From the NCBI GenBank assembly GCA_036245805.1, contig BTRK01000003.1, positions 16,718,464 to 16,782,463 of the forward strand: a DNA stretch of 64,000 nt, given 5' to 3'. Position numbers and translations under genes: made by a program. The notes under the pieces were generated by a model. That model searched no databases. It saw only the letters and a program-made list of their open reading frames with translations, and was not told where the DNA came from. Source of the stretch: Pristionchus mayeri (lineage: Eukaryota > Nematoda > Chromadorea > Rhabditida > Neodiplogasteridae). Shown one piece after another: positions 11,634-24,639 of this stretch. The stretch's first letter is position 1, and each line of letters begins with the position of its first letter.

Positions 11634-12488
11634 TTACGGTATGTTTGAATTCTCCGCCATTTTTCGATCTGTTCTAAACTATTAGTGTAGGGACCGCAGA
11701 GCATGGTCCCCATTTCTTTTCAGTTTGCGATTCTAAATCGCTTTTGAACTTTCGAAATATTTTTCGGGTGTTTTCAAAACGTTGCTTTTGATAAAAAATA
11801 TTTTTTCTTGTCCGAATGCATTTTCCCAATATCAATTATCTTTCCATATCATTTTGACCACTTTGAGGTCCGTATACTGCGATTCATAGCCAATTTAGGA
11901 AAGTATCTTTCCAGAGTGCACTCTTTCGATCGATAATTGATTTTCTCCCTTTGCCATGGCTTATATTTCGTTACTAATACAATTTGTGGACTCTATAGTA
12001 CATGGTACGGTGAAGTAAGTTAATATGGCAGAGGGAGCATTGTGTTACATCGAGTTTTAGCCTGAAAAACCGCTATGCCCACTTTCCTTCGATCGGGAAT
12101 GCACTTCCGTCTTTTGACACCCCTTATATTCGTATGCCAATTCAATCTACTGATCCTAAAGTACGTATTTTCGCGTAGCAAGGCCAGGTGTCATCGAACG
12201 GAATGTTACTTTCTCGATCTGAAAGCTTTCCTATGGCAAACAATCTCAGTGATAAACTATTTTCCCGGTCTGTGATTCCCAGAATGTCATGTATATCAAT
12301 TCAAAAACATATTTTCATATAATTTTGTTTTAAAAAGTAAGAAAAAATAAATAACGAAAAATATGAAGATAAAGGGTCAGTTAGTGATTAGGCCGTTGGC
12401 AGACGGAGGGGTACTGTACGATAGCCTCGGCGTTAATTTTATTAATTCGGATAATTAAAACGCGTTCTCTGTAACAATGCAGTGGGTA
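11634..12488. other. No supported gene
   Basis: AT-rich sequence between two mobile elements. Short open frames only. Confidence 0.4.
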
Positions 12489-14291
12489 TGGCACAACTCC
12501 GCCAAAATGGTCTCCCAATGCTCAAACTTTCAGAATATAACCATTAGCGACCAGTAATCGTTCATTCGAGAGTTGAAGCCAAAATATCGATTTTGACCTA
12601 CAAAAATCGATAATTTTAAATTTTAGATTTCGACCTCGTGTTATGTATCATTCGAAAGAGCGTGAAAAGTTATCTTAGAATCTAGCGTTTCGTCAAAAAT
12701 AAGCTATCCGGAAGCGGGAAATCGAGCAAAATGAATAACTTTTTTGCTCATTTCGACATATATCGCCGACACTACCCCTCTTAAAGTAACCCCCGCCCTC
12801 CAGTTTCGATATATTTTGTGACAAATGTATCGTAGAGTACAAATTACCTATGAAATCGCCATATTTTCAGTGACGAAGAGCAGAAAATATCGCTTGAAAT
12901 GACGACTTTCGTAGATTTTTTTAGGTTCCGACCAATTATCCTTCACAGTTTACTAGTGATACACTTCAAAATCGACAACAAAAAACATAAGCGGTCTTGT
13001 AGAACATATTTCAGTATTTTCCATAGCGTTACAAATGCTTTTTCATGTTTCAAAAAATCATGATTTTCGCCACTGAAATCATAAATTTCTCTGTTGCTAA
13101 CTCATCAGTTCGAAAACATTACACGTGTTGGCTGCAGAAATTGTATAGTATGCATAGCCATGAATGAGAATTGGTGGTAGAGACCTCCACCAATGTTTCG
13201 AAGGCCCGATTTTTGATGCCCAAATATGGAAGATCGATTACTTCGGAAATGTAAACAAGCCGATTTTGAGTTAGATTATGTGAATTTTAATGAGTTATTT
13301 GTTTGGACAATGTTTTCCTAAGCCAACGAATCAGAATTCAACGAGAAATGCACCAATATTCTCCTTTCTAAAATTTCCAATTTTTCGAACTTTGAAAATT
13401 TCCATTTTTATAAAATCTCGAAATCTGGTAATTTTTCGTTATTAACAGATTCATCTGCACGCGAAACAAATTTCCAAAAAAATTATTTCATTAGAATTCA
13501 CATAATCTAACTCAAAATCGGCTTGTTTACATTTTCGAAGCAATCGTTCTTCCACATTTGAGCATCAAAAATCGGGGCATCGACACATTGGTGGAGGTCT
13601 CTGCCACCAATTCTCATTCATGGCTATGCATACTATATAATTTGCGTAGCCAACACGTGTAATGATTTCGAACTGATGAGTTAGCAACAGAGAAATTTAT
13701 GATTTCAGTGGCGAAAATCATGATTTTTGAAACATGAAAAGGCATTTGTAACGCTATGGAAAATACTGAAATATGTTCTACAAGACCGCTTATGGTTTTT
13801 GTTGTCGATTTGGAAGTGTATCACTAGCAAACTGTGAAGGATAATTGGTCGGAACATAAAAAAATCTACGGAAGTCGTCATTTCGAGCGATATTTTCTGC
13901 TCTTCGTCATTGAAAATATGGCGATTTCATAAGTAATTTGTACTCTACGATACATTTGTCACAAAATATATCGAAACTGGAGGGCGGGGGTTACTTTAAG
14001 AGGGGTAGTGTCGGCGATATATGTCGAAATGAGCGAAAAAGTTATTCATTTTGCTCGATTTCCCGCTTCCGGTTAGCTTATTTTTGACGAAACGCTAGAT
14101 TCTAAGATAACTTTTCACGCTCTTTCGAATGATACATAACACGTGGTCGAAATCTAAAATTTAAAATTATCGATTTTTATAGGTCAAAATCGATATTTTG
14201 GCTTCAACTCTCGAATGAACGATTACTGGTCCCTAGTGGTTATATTCTAAAAGTTTGAGCTTTGGGAGACCATTTTGCCGGAGTTGTGCCA
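12489..14291. mobile_element. Foldback element, 1.8 kb, arms about 0.8 kb
   Basis: An imperfect palindrome: position n pairs with about 26,780 minus n. TGGCACAACTCCG at the left end pairs with its complement ending at 14291, and AAACAAGCCGATTTTGAG (13253) pairs with 13511-13528. A spacer of about 200 bp around 13.3-13.5 kb is largely unpaired. Arms differ at scattered bases and single-base indels, so it is not brand new. No coding capacity was seen. It lies just upstream of the first coiled-coil gene. Confidence 0.85.
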
Positions 14292-14648
14292 CTATCTCAC
14301 CTAAGTTATTTTGCGATTTTTTTAAATTTTTTGTTGTCGAAATCGTATCGGCAGCTCATAAACCATTGGATTCTATGAGCATTTTATTTTAGAAGCATTT
14401 TAAAGAAACCCGCCTGTGGTCCCTATAATAGTGTCCACATTTTTGCAATATTTATTTAATTAATTCTAACTTACTATTGCTTGCCCGCATACTTTCTTTC
14501 TCGCTCGAGTGGGCGTACGTTTGTTTGCACAGTTCGGCAGTTCATAATTTTATTTATAAACTCCGTTCTATTCTTGCAGCAAATTCATTTAAATATTAGT
14601 TCTCTTGTTACTTCTTCTTGATGGTTTTGTTACTGCTTTCAGAAAGTT

Positions 14649-17600
14649 ATGTTCACGATCGGTGATGATGTCAGCGAATCGACAACTACTCAGTCGCCAG
14701 AGCCTGTGAAGATAAATGAGGAGGTGAGCCCCGAAAATGATAATCTTGATGTTTGATTTGATATTTATAATGTTCTGGGAGGTCCGTTTTTGAAGAATTT
14801 TGGCACAGTGAGATTAAGTAACACTTCACGTTTTAGGTTTACAGAGCATGAAAGTTTTGCTCATGCGCACTACCAATACTTATTATTGAAGCATTGTTAG
14901 AGATGAATATTTTTTGGGAACTATACTTTTGAAATATTTTTATATTCTTTAGATTTCATTCGGAGATGAGTCTGATGAGAAAGAAGTGAAGGAGAGAAAC
15001 AAAGAAGAGAAGAAAAAAGATAAGAAAAAGAGGATTAATGATCTAAATCAAAGGTATAATCACGTGATTTTTTTCGTTCCGATCATCTAATAGCACAGGT
15101 AACTGTTTTCGACTCAATATTTGTTCATGAAATCACTTGTTTGTGCTCGAGGGACTTGTTCATTCCTAATAGTATTTCTCACTACGCGCCACAATTTACG
15201 TTAGCTTGGATAGTTATAGATAACAAAATAAAATTTACAAAAGATAAATTAACGTCATGCGTTGTATCTCAGGTTGAGCGGTCTTTCTACTGAGTTGAAG
15301 GTGGAACGGCTGAAATATCTCGAATTGGATGAAAAGTACCAGGTATATTTACACAGTGTGTTTTGGTTGTTTTGGTTTGTTCTAAAATTATCAATTTTAT
15401 ATATTTTTGCTTCTTTCTCATCATCAAATAATTATTTTTGCCATTACTAGAGTTCTCTTTTTGGAAAATTTTTATGGCTTTTCAGATATGTTGCAGAATT
15501 GATTGGCGTTTGTTTATGCTAAAAATTACGCGAATATTACATTTTTCAATAAGAGAACCCTAGTAATTACATTTCCATATTTTAGCAAGCGACTCGAGCA
15601 GATCGAACCGAGACTACGGATTTATTCTTTCTAGATTACGGTATAATAATATTTTAATCATATTCATTGCTGATCATTTCCAGAAATGACCCCATTCAAT
15701 GTTGAGAGCACAATGGAGATGAATGAACTAAAAGATCAGTGAGTACTTGAGCTTATAAATATGACATATTAAAATTGATATTTTTTTAACAACAAACCCA
15801 ATAAAAGTATTAAATAAATGTTGATCAAATAGATATTTCAGAGTAAGTACGCTGACAACTCAGTTGGAAAGGGAGCGACAGAAAAATCTGAAACTGGAAG
15901 ACAAACTCCATGTAATATTAACATTTCGATTTTAATATTATAAAAAGAACATTAATAAATAGTTTTGAAATAAGTTGTACTTTTGTAGAACCCTACCATG
16001 TTGGATGCCATTCGAGATCACGGTAAAAAGAAACGCTCTAAGGAAGATAACACCAAGGAAATGAATGAAGTAAAACAAAGGTCAGTTTGCATATAGTTGC
16101 ATTTATTATGTTGTTTGCTATTTTGCAAAACTGCGAGTTATTTTATTTTATTAAATGTATACATTCGATTCTTCAGAATTAGCACTCTTGAAAAACAGTT
16201 GGAGGAAGAACGAAAGAAAAATCGCAAACTGGAAGATAAAATCAAGGTATTTTAATTTTGCTTTTTTTATTTTTGAAATTAATATTTTTTCGACGAAATC
16301 TTTTCCATTTACAGCGCCATGTTCGATCAACATCAGAAGTGACCCGTGGGATGCGTGTAGAGGATGTATCGAAGTCGCGCGGTATGAATTTCTAGCACTA
16401 GATTGGTCGGATGATACCCTTCCGGATAACCAAAATGTGTACCCTTCAGCAGTATTTTCGGAAAAGAGTTCTTGTCAGTAAGGGTTCTTGTCAGTATTGT
16501 GAAATTACTACAGAAGGGTGCTCTTTGGTTGTCATCCGACTCTGATCATTCGACATATTGCCTAATTTCTAGATTTCTTTTAAATCTAATTTTAGTGATT
16601 TATCTCTTATTTGCAGATAAGAAGCAAGAAGACTCGAAGTTAATCAGAGACATAGAACAAAGGTACAAGTCATTCACCTTTTGATTATCTGAAATTGTTA
16701 AAGTTGCACGCAAATGATAAAAAGGTCGTAATCGAAAGCATTCCAGAGTGACCGATTTGAAGAATGAATTGAAGGAGGAACGAAGAAAAGCCAAAGATAG
16801 GTAAGGAGATTTTTAAAGGGTAAAAACCCTTCTCTTATTATGTAATGTTGTCCTTTGATTTGTAGAATCGACGAGCTGACTTCTAAGGTCGCTGATTATC
16901 AAAAGACGTCACTAAATTCAGAACAGACACGGTAATTATCATCCAGTATAAAATCTTTACCACACTGTTGAACCTATTTAAAAGCTACAGTTTCTATGGA
17001 ATTGGAAAATATATTCGAAAACTTAGATGAACAGTTCCATTAAATCGGTGACCTATTAATTTCAGAATCGAGGAGTTGACTTCTAAGCTCGCAAACTACG
17101 AGGCCATATTGGTGCAGGCACTACAGGTTTCATTTCGATTCCAGCATTATTTTCTCACAATCAGCAAAGCATTTGGGGAGTAATACTGAACCCTAACCCG
17201 ATACCCCTATCAACTTACGAGAATATCCTTGAATCACTTTCACTATTGAAAAAAAAGAATTCGAAATTGGGATACAGTATTACACTTCTCTTCTTCTGAT
17301 TAATAAAAGAAGTTACCATTTCCAGATCCCTGCTTTCTCACAAGCATATCGTGAAGCGGGAGTGCGCCGAAAGGAGAAAAATGTGAAGCTTGTCATACTT
17401 GTTTGTTCCAATTCAGATTTCAATCGCATTCTAGCCAAGTTTTCGCTAGATTCAATCTTATATTTACAACTTATTTATTTTTAGACTAAGGAGGATTCTG
17501 ATTCGATGAAGAGTGGAATGAAAGTGGAAGAGACCATGAAAGAAGGAGAGAAGGAGAGTGTCAAGGGAATGAATTATGAACGGGAAGAGGAGCTACGAAG

Positions 17601-18748
17601 GGCCAAAGAGAGGTGAGCTGATAGGGCACTGATTAGGACTAGGGTTGGTAATTCGAGTAAAGAAAGCGAGATCCTTACGACTCCTCTCGTCTTATTTCGA
17701 TATACGAAGAGACGTAATGGTCTCGCTACATTGTTTCAATTTGCAAATATTTAGTACTATGAAAGATGAATGCGTAGTAAAGTGATGTCATTATAATCAA
17801 TTGCTTAACGTGCAATAATAGTCGCGGGAGATTAAACTATTTTTCCGTTCTTTTCCATTAAGGTACACAGCTAATATTTTGTTCCGCCTCTGAGATGACA
17901 ACACGCTAAACTTCGTGTTAGCCAAGTATTCGAACATTGCGATATTAAATGTTTAATCTGCAGAATCGATGAATTGACCTCAAGGAATGCATTTTACGAG
18001 ATGCTGCTGATTCAGGCTCTTCAGGTTGATAAATTGATACGAATTGTTCGAAAAAAATATGTATACAGAACCTTTCCTCTCCAAGTTCGATTTATTATTA
18101 TTATTTAAATTTGAATGATTGTCGTGTATTGCAGTATAATATACTAATGGAATAGGTGTTCACAAATATTGTCGGAACTTTTTATTTGTATGCCGTAATC
18201 ACAGTACAACTTTGCAGGTCAAGACGTTCTCGGGTTCCGATTCAGGACAGGAAGTGAGTAAAAACAATTAACATTCGATATTTAGCAAATAATGATTATT
18301 CTGTTATTGCTGAACAATGAGAACTAACTCATGATTATTGTGAGAACAAATTCCGTAGAAATTGGCGTGGTGCGAGTGCAGAAAGTTACCCGGTCCTGAG
18401 GCCAATCTATGCACTCGAGGAGCTGTTTAATCGCTTTTATGAGCTCGAAATTGTTCATTTTTTCGCGATGTGAAAACGATATTCGAAACATCTCGGAATG
18501 AAAAAAAATATCAACGGGGGCATGATGCAATAGTTCTTATCCGACCTAACAGCAAAAAGCGCTGAATACTACTTTTTTAAAATTTAAAATACCATTTTTA
18601 TCTATCACAGGAAACAATCGATTGCGAAGTGTCGATGAAGAGGAAGAGAAGCGAAGAAACAAATGAGAAAAAAAGGGAGGAGGCGAAGAGCAAGAGAATG
18701 AAGGTTCCCACAGCTTTTGCTTTTCAGACATTTCACGCCTGTTTGTAA
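14649..18748 (+). CDS. 18-exon coiled-coil protein, 433 residues (gene 1)
   Basis: ATG at 14649. Exons: 14649-14723, 14953-15053, 15273-15342, 15586-15640, 15684-15738, 15842-15911, 15989-16080, 16177-16246, 16315-16381, 16617-16662, 16747-16800, 16866-16931, 17066-17126, 17326-17382, 17485-17612, 17964-18024, 18218-18253, 18611-18748. All junctions are GT-AG and lengths total 1302 bases, in frame throughout. No known family recognised. The product is very rich in Glu, Lys, Arg and Leu with heptad-like spacing. Exons 3, 6 and 8 (each 70 bp) encode the same module, such as ISTLEKQLEEERKKNRKLED; exons 12, 13 and 16 repeat an IDELTS...QALQ module. It has therefore grown by exon duplication. No signal peptide or membrane segment; a soluble scaffold or filament-like role is only inference. 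A duplicate lies at 20-24 kb. Confidence 0.75.
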
Positions 18749-19020
18749 TCATCCCTGAAGCAGGTAGCACATTTCTCGAAAGTTTTAGTATTTCGCTTTC
18801 GCGTGTTGCTTCCGACACAAAACGTTGACTTGTGGTTTTCCTACTTCTTAGAACCCTATGGAGTTAAAAGTTGTTCGCTGTGCTGTAACACGAGAAACCG
18901 AAGGAACTCAAACATTGGGGAATTCAAAATTTGAATTTTCTCATTTCTCCTTCTGTGAAAAATGTCCATTCGTCTTCTCCGTTCTCATCCATTTTTTCGG
19001 CAAACTAATAATTGAATTGC

Positions 19021-19720
19021 AGGAGTAACCTTCCGGCAGTGGTTGGAAACGTCGTCTATTCATTTTCTCGTCCCATATTCAGCCCTTTCCTCTCCTTACT
19101 CCCGATAGAAGCTTCTTTTGATTTCATTTTTGCTAAATTATGTGGTAGAGAGTGATCTCTCTCCCCTCCCATCATTGCTTCATCTCCCTGTCCCCCGATC
19201 GAATCTTCAATTGATTACTTTTTCGTAAAATCATCTGCTATATGCTATTTTATCTCCCCTCGCATCACAACTTCACCTACCCGTCCCCCATTAGAAGGTT
19301 CTCTTCAAATAATTTTATTTTCGCTGTAAATATTCGATCATCAATTCGTTTTCCCCCACATTGATCTAACTTACAATTTCATACTCAGAAGATCATTTTT
19401 CTTGCTCATTATTAACCTGGATATTTGTAGAAGCATAGTTTCAACACTATCTTATCCTTACCGCCCCCCCCCCCCCCCGATAGAAGATTCTAATATGTTT
19501 TGTACAAAATGATCTGATAGATGCTCTTCTCTATCCCCTCCCATCACCACTTCATATCCCTTTCCCCCGATAGAAGGTTAATTTCGCATGATCATATTTT
19601 CGCAGTAGATATTCGATCCTCACTTCGTTTTTTTCTCATGTTAATATAATTTACTTACAATTTTACACTCAGAAGGTCGTTGATCATTTGTTGTTACTTT
19701 CTCAAAATGTACATAAATAA
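19021..19720 (+). repeat. Shared 3'-flank module of gene 1
   Basis: After an AATTGCAG acceptor-like site comes GAGTAACCTTCCGGCAGTGG and a run of modules with CCCGATAGAAG, a TTTCGTAAAATCATCTG-like block and GGTAGAG. It ends in ACACTCAGAAGGTCGTTG near 19.68 kb. The same order recurs after genes 2, 3 and 4. In genes 3 and 4 the equivalent acceptor opens the last coding exon, so this may be a degenerate last exon plus 3' UTR. A poly-C tract of about 16 bases lies near 19.47 kb. Confidence 0.6.
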
Positions 19721-20190
19721 TTTGGAACTGGTGTCGTATTTAATGCCGAATTCTGATTGGTCTGAGTGAGCCATATTGAATACTTTCAGTAGGATTCAAT
19801 TGGAAAAAAATGTTACCCTGCATATTGCTCTATCAAAATTGGTTTATCAAACGTGTATTTCAAAGTATTTTTTTTAATTTCTTTTCGCTCTTCCCGATTC
19901 GTTTATTAGTGTTAGAGTAGGTCTGAATTTCCCGCCATTTTCGATCTGACAAGAACATTTAGTGTCCACTTTTTTCCAATATTTATTTAATTGAATATAA
20001 CTTACTGTTGCTCTACCGCCTACTTTATTTCACACTCGATCGAGTGGGTGTACTTTTATTCGCAAAATTAATCAGTTCAGAATAACTCTTCCTTTTTATA
20101 AACGGCTTTTTATTCTAGCGGCAAATTTATGCAAATATTCGTCATCTTGTAACTTCTTCTTGATGGTGGTCTTTGCGCTTTCAGAACGTA
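19721..20190. other. Intergenic, upstream of gene 2
   Basis: It resembles the upstream region of gene 1: segments such as CTCGATCGAGTGGG and TTCTTCTTGATGG have counterparts near 14.5-14.6 kb. The tandem duplication therefore includes the promoter side. Confidence 0.5.
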
Positions 20191-20600
20191 ATGTTCGCTA
20201 TCGGTGATGATGCCGGCGAATCGACAACTACTCAGTCGCCAGAGACTGTGAAGATAAATGAAGAGGTAAGCCCGAAGAAAATCGTTTTGATGTTTACTTG
20301 ATTTTCATAATTTTCTGGGCGGTCCATTTTCTCGTAGAATTAGGGCACGGTGTTACGCGAACATTAAATAAACATTTTCCAATAAGAAACCCCTAGTAAT
20401 CACATTTCCGTGTTATAGCACGCGACTCGAGCCAATCGAACCGAGACCTCAGACGGATTCTTTCTAGATTACGGTATAGTAATATTTCAATCTTATTGAT
20501 CACCGATCAATTCAAGATATGGCCCCATTCAATGCCGAGAAAATGTTGGAGATGAGTGAACGTAAAGATCAGTGGGTATTTATGCTTATGAGTATGATAT

Positions 20601-20689
20601 GGCACTAGGCCGGATGAGAACTATGACATCATGCCGCCTTTGATTTATCGAAGGCGAAATGACATCATAATTCTCATCCGACCTTGTGC
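20601..20689. mobile_element. GCACTAGGTCGG-type MITE, copy 1
   Basis: An 89 bp near-perfect hairpin with termini GGCACTAGGCCGGATGAGAA and the complement. AGTATGATAT flanks it on both sides, a 10-base target duplication. Gene 1 lacks the element at the equivalent intron position. A 9-10 base duplication suggests a Mutator-like group, by size only. Related copies lie at 36.1, 39.7, 43.7 and 44.0 kb. Confidence 0.75.
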
Positions 20690-21169
20690 AGTATGATATA
20701 TTTCAATGAATAACTTTGTAATAACATACCAAATAAGAGTATAAAATGAGTAATATATTTCAGAGTAAGTACGCTGAGAACTCAGTTGGAAAGGGAGCGA
20801 CAGAAAAACAAACTCCAGGTAATATTAATATGATATTTCGGTTTTAAAGTTACAAAAACATTAATAAATAGTTTTGAAATAACCTTTGTAGAACCCTAAC
20901 ATCATTCGAAGCAACAAACTGAAGAATGTAGATAGCGCGAAGGAGATGAATGAACTAAAGCAAAGGTCAGTGTGCATATTTTTGCATTTATACTGGTGTT
21001 TGCTATTTGAAAAACTGCGAGTTATTTTACTTTAATAAATGCATAAATCGATACATTAGAGTGAGCACTCTCGAAACTCAGTTGGAGAAAGAACGACAGA
21101 AAAATTTGAAACTTGAAGATAAAATCCAGGTATCTTATTTTCGTTTTTTCGTTATATTTATTTTTCAAA

Positions 21170-21203
<34 letters not shown>
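21170..21203 (+). repeat. (ATT)n microsatellite in an intron
   Basis: About eleven ATT repeats directly before the TTTACAG acceptor of exon 9 of gene 2. It replaces most of the polypyrimidine context seen in gene 1. Confidence 0.85.
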
Positions 21204-21924
21204 TACAGTATCATGTTCGATCAACATCAGAAGTGACTCGTGGGATGCGTGTACAGGATGTCTCGAAGTCGCGCGGTATTAATTTCTGGTTCTGCATAGG
21301 CCGGATGATACTCTTCCGGATAAGCAAAAAGTGTACACTTCTGCACTTTTCGGAGAAAATTTCTTGACGGTCAATCAAAATATTGTGAAAATACTACAGA
21401 ATGGTACTTTTTTGGTTTTTATCCGACTGTGATCATTCGACATATTGCTTAATTTCTAGATTTCTGTTAAAACGAATTTTAGTTTTAGTGATCGTCTCTT
21501 ATTTGCAGATAAGAAGCAAGAAGACTCGAAGTGGATTAGAGAAATAGAACAAAGGTACAAGTCATTCACCTTTTAATTATCTGAAATTGTTAAAGTTGCA
21601 CGCAAATGATAAAAAGGTCGTAATCGAAAGCATTCCAGAGTGATCGATTTGAAGAATGAATGGATGGAGGAACGAAGAAAAGCCAAAGAGAGGTAACAAA
21701 TTTTTTAAAGAGTACAAAACCCTTCTCGTATTATACAATGTTGTGCTTTGATTTGTAGAATCGACGATCTGACTTCTAAGGTCAATGAGTATGAAAAGAC
21801 GTCAATAAATGCACAACAGATAAATCAATTATCATTTTTACCGTATAAAATCTTTACCACACTGTCGAACCTATTTAAAAGCAACAGTTTCTATCAAATG
21901 GGAATATATATTCCAAGACTTTAT

Positions 21925-23176
21925 TTCAAAAAAATTTCTAAAGCTCGTTCTCGTTGTTCTTACAAATTGCGATTTTTTGTATCTAAGAACCCCCAACTTT
22001 ATTCCCGCCTTTTTATTACATACGTCCGCCCCATTTTGGAATACTACTCCGAGCTTTGGTCACCCCAGAGTAGAGATCTCAATAACGCAATTGAGCGTGT
22101 ACAACGTAAATTCACCAAATCCATTCTTCGCAAATGTAGCCTCCCCGATAGATCCTTGCAGACTTAATTTCTTTGAGCCCTTATAATACCGACGTATTAT
22201 TCTCGACTTAGCATTCATCTATAAAGGGATTCATATTGATGTAGATATTGGCTGCCCCCACTTTCTTTCCCTTGCCCCTCCTCGCACTAGACGTCCTAAT
22301 CTCTTCCAACTTCGTAAACATCGTTCCTCTTTTTTTTACCATTCCTTTATTACAAATTGAGTTGTCCCCCTTTGGAATAGCATACCTCAGTCTGTTATAA
22401 TTTCTAGAAACAGCGATTTATTCTCACTTAGGGTTAAACTTGTTCACCTTACTCCTTAGGCATCTCTCATAGAACTACTCATTATTGATCTGATTGAATG
22501 TCTCATAACCTTTCCCTTTGCTACCTATATATGGCACCGTAATTTCATGTACCTCATTTGTCAGGAGGCGGACAAAACCTATATGACCAAAAGCTCAAAA
22601 AATTACATCTCGCTGGGAAGTTGGGATAGGAACTTGGGAGTTGTTGCATTGTCACCAGTATGCACTCCTCTACATTACCATAGCTAAATCTTCTAACTAG
22701 GCGATGGTGAGTTTCACTCCTCACCTATGTATAGGGGTTCATGGTCTAAAATTGCGAATTTGGGTGGAAATTCGTGGTTAAATAAAAACCAAATACCGCA
22801 ATCAACCAATTCCCATGTCACTCGGTAACACTAGTTTCTGGGGCACTGGAATACCGATTGATTACCTTATGTGGTGTTTATCTAACCGTGAATTTCCACC
22901 CAAATTCGCAATTTTAGACCATGAACCCCTCACGTAGGGGAGGAGTGAAACTCAACATCGCCCAGTTGGAAGATTTAGCTATGGTGATGTAGAGGAGTGC
23001 ATACTGGTGACAATGCAACAACTCCCAAGTTCCTATCCCAACTTCACAGCGAGCTGTGATTTTTTGAGCTTTTGGTCATTTAGGTTTTGTCCGCTCCCCC
23101 ATTTGTCACCTATAATCTGTAATTTAATATACTTGCGAGAAAATGCATGATAAACGATTGATTGATTGATTAAAAG
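21925..23176 (+). mobile_element. 5'-truncated non-LTR retrotransposon (LINE) fragment
   Basis: From about 21925 the frame encodes the C-terminal part of a non-LTR reverse transcriptase: LYSRLFITYVRPILEYYSEL, then WSPQS...IERVQRKFTK. After a frameshift come RRIILDLAFIYKG, VVPLWNSIP and a tail ending near 22458, the usual order at the end of Jockey/CR1-type ORF2. The catalytic YADD region is missing, so it is 5'-truncated. The 3' end has a GATTGATTGATT tail near 23160. A 536 bp palindromic element is nested in the 3' part. It inserted just after exon 12 of gene 2. Confidence 0.85.
22564..23099. mobile_element. Palindromic MITE with 9 bp target duplication
   Basis: A 536 bp element with ends GGAGGCGGACAAAACCT and AGGTTTTGTCCGCTCCC, flanked by CATTTGTCA on both sides (22555-22563 and 23100-23108). 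The arms of about 250 bp contain ACTTGGGAGTTG, AGTTTCACTCC and TTCATGGTC. The same internal order occurs in the element at 27290-27924. A 9-base duplication would suit a Mutator-like group. Confidence 0.85.
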
Positions 23177-24639
23177 ACTAAGGTGAGCAGTTCCATTGCT
23201 CGGTGGACTACTTAGACTACATATTATGCTATACGGTGCTCATTAACAAATTGATTTCAGAATCGGGGAGTTGACGTCTAAGCTCGCAAACTATGAGTCG
23301 ATGTTGATGCAGGCACTGCAGGTTTCATTTCGATTCAAGCATTATTTTCTCACAATCAGCTAAACATTTGGGGAGTAATACTGTAACACTAACACCATAC
23401 CCCTATCAACTTACCAATATACCCTTGAATCTTTCTCATTATAGACAAACAAGTCGACATTGGGATACAGTTTTGCGTTTTTCCTCCCCTGATTAATATA
23501 AGAAGAGAGCAATTTCCAGATCCCTGCTTTCTCACAAGCATATCGTGAACCGGGAGTAAACCGAAAGGAGAACAAGGTTGTGAAGTTGTTTGTTCCAATT
23601 TAGATTTCAATCGCATTCTAGCCAACTTTTCGCTAGATTCAATTTTATATTTGAGATATTTTTTTCCCTTATTTTTGTAGACTACGACGGAATCTGAAAC
23701 GATAATAAGTGGAATGAAAGTGAAAGAGAAGGAGAGTGGCAAGGGATGGAATGATGAACGGGAGGAGGAGCTACGAAGGGCCAGAAAGAGGTGAGATGAT
23801 AGGGCACAGATTAGGACTAGGGTTGACAATTCGAGTAAAGAAAGCGAGATCGCAACGCCTCCCCTCGTCTTATTGCGCTATCCGAGAACGAACAGACATA
23901 ACAGTCTCACTACATTTTCTGAATTTGCCAATTTTCTGAATTTTGCACAGCAAAATGATGCCATTATAACCAATTGCTTAACGTGGAATAATAGTCGCGG
24001 GAGATTAAACTATTTTTCGGTTTTTTTCCCGTTAAGGTTCACATCTAATATTTTGTTCCGGCTCTGGGATGAGAACACGCTAAACATCGTGTTAGAGAAG
24101 TATTCTAACCTTACGATATTGAATGTTTTATATGCAGAATCGACGAATTGGCCTCAAGGAATGCATTTTACGAGATGCTGCTGATTCAGGCTCTTCAGGT
24201 TGATAATTTGATCCGAATTGTTCGAAAAAAATGAATCGTGGGCTACATAACCTTCATAATATAATGTCACGGAAGAGGTCTTCACTGATATTGTCGGAAC
24301 TTTTTATTTTATGCCGTAATCACAGTACAATTTTTTCAGATCAAGACGTTCTCGGGTTCCGATTCTGGACAGGAAGTGAGTAAAAACAATTAACTTTCGA
24401 TATTTAGCAAATAATGATTGTTTATTTTTTGCTGAACAATGAGAACTAACTCATGATTATTGTGAGAACCTAAAAATGAAGTTGCAAGTTGATAGCTCTG
24501 CCGGAACACGAGAAACCGAACGAAATTTAACATTTGCGGAAATTCCAAATTTGCATGATCTCCTTTCTAATTTTTGAAAAGTTCCACCCGATTTTCTCCT
24601 CCTTTTCGTTCTATCCCCAATTTCCACAGTATGACACTC

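Larger units (their letters stand above)
20191..24375 (+). pseudogene. Duplicate coiled-coil gene interrupted by a LINE (gene 2)
   Basis: Exons matching gene 1 are 20191-20265, 20419-20473, 20517-20571, 20764-20818, 20892-20965, 21060-21129, 21209-21275, 21509-21554, 21639-21692, 21759 onward, 23261-23321, 23520-23576, 23681-23790, 24138-24198 and 24340-24375. Phases stay compatible. Exons 2 and 3 of gene 1 are missing, exon 6 has a 15-base in-frame loss, and exon 18 is deleted. The donor of exon 12 is gone (ACACGGTAATT in gene 1 has become ATAAATCAATT), and a LINE fragment follows at once, so the exon reads into reverse transcriptase sequence and stops at 22165-22167. Exon 12 is 66 bases in gene 1, so skipping it would keep frame. 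The gene could therefore still make a shorter protein. Confidence 0.7.
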
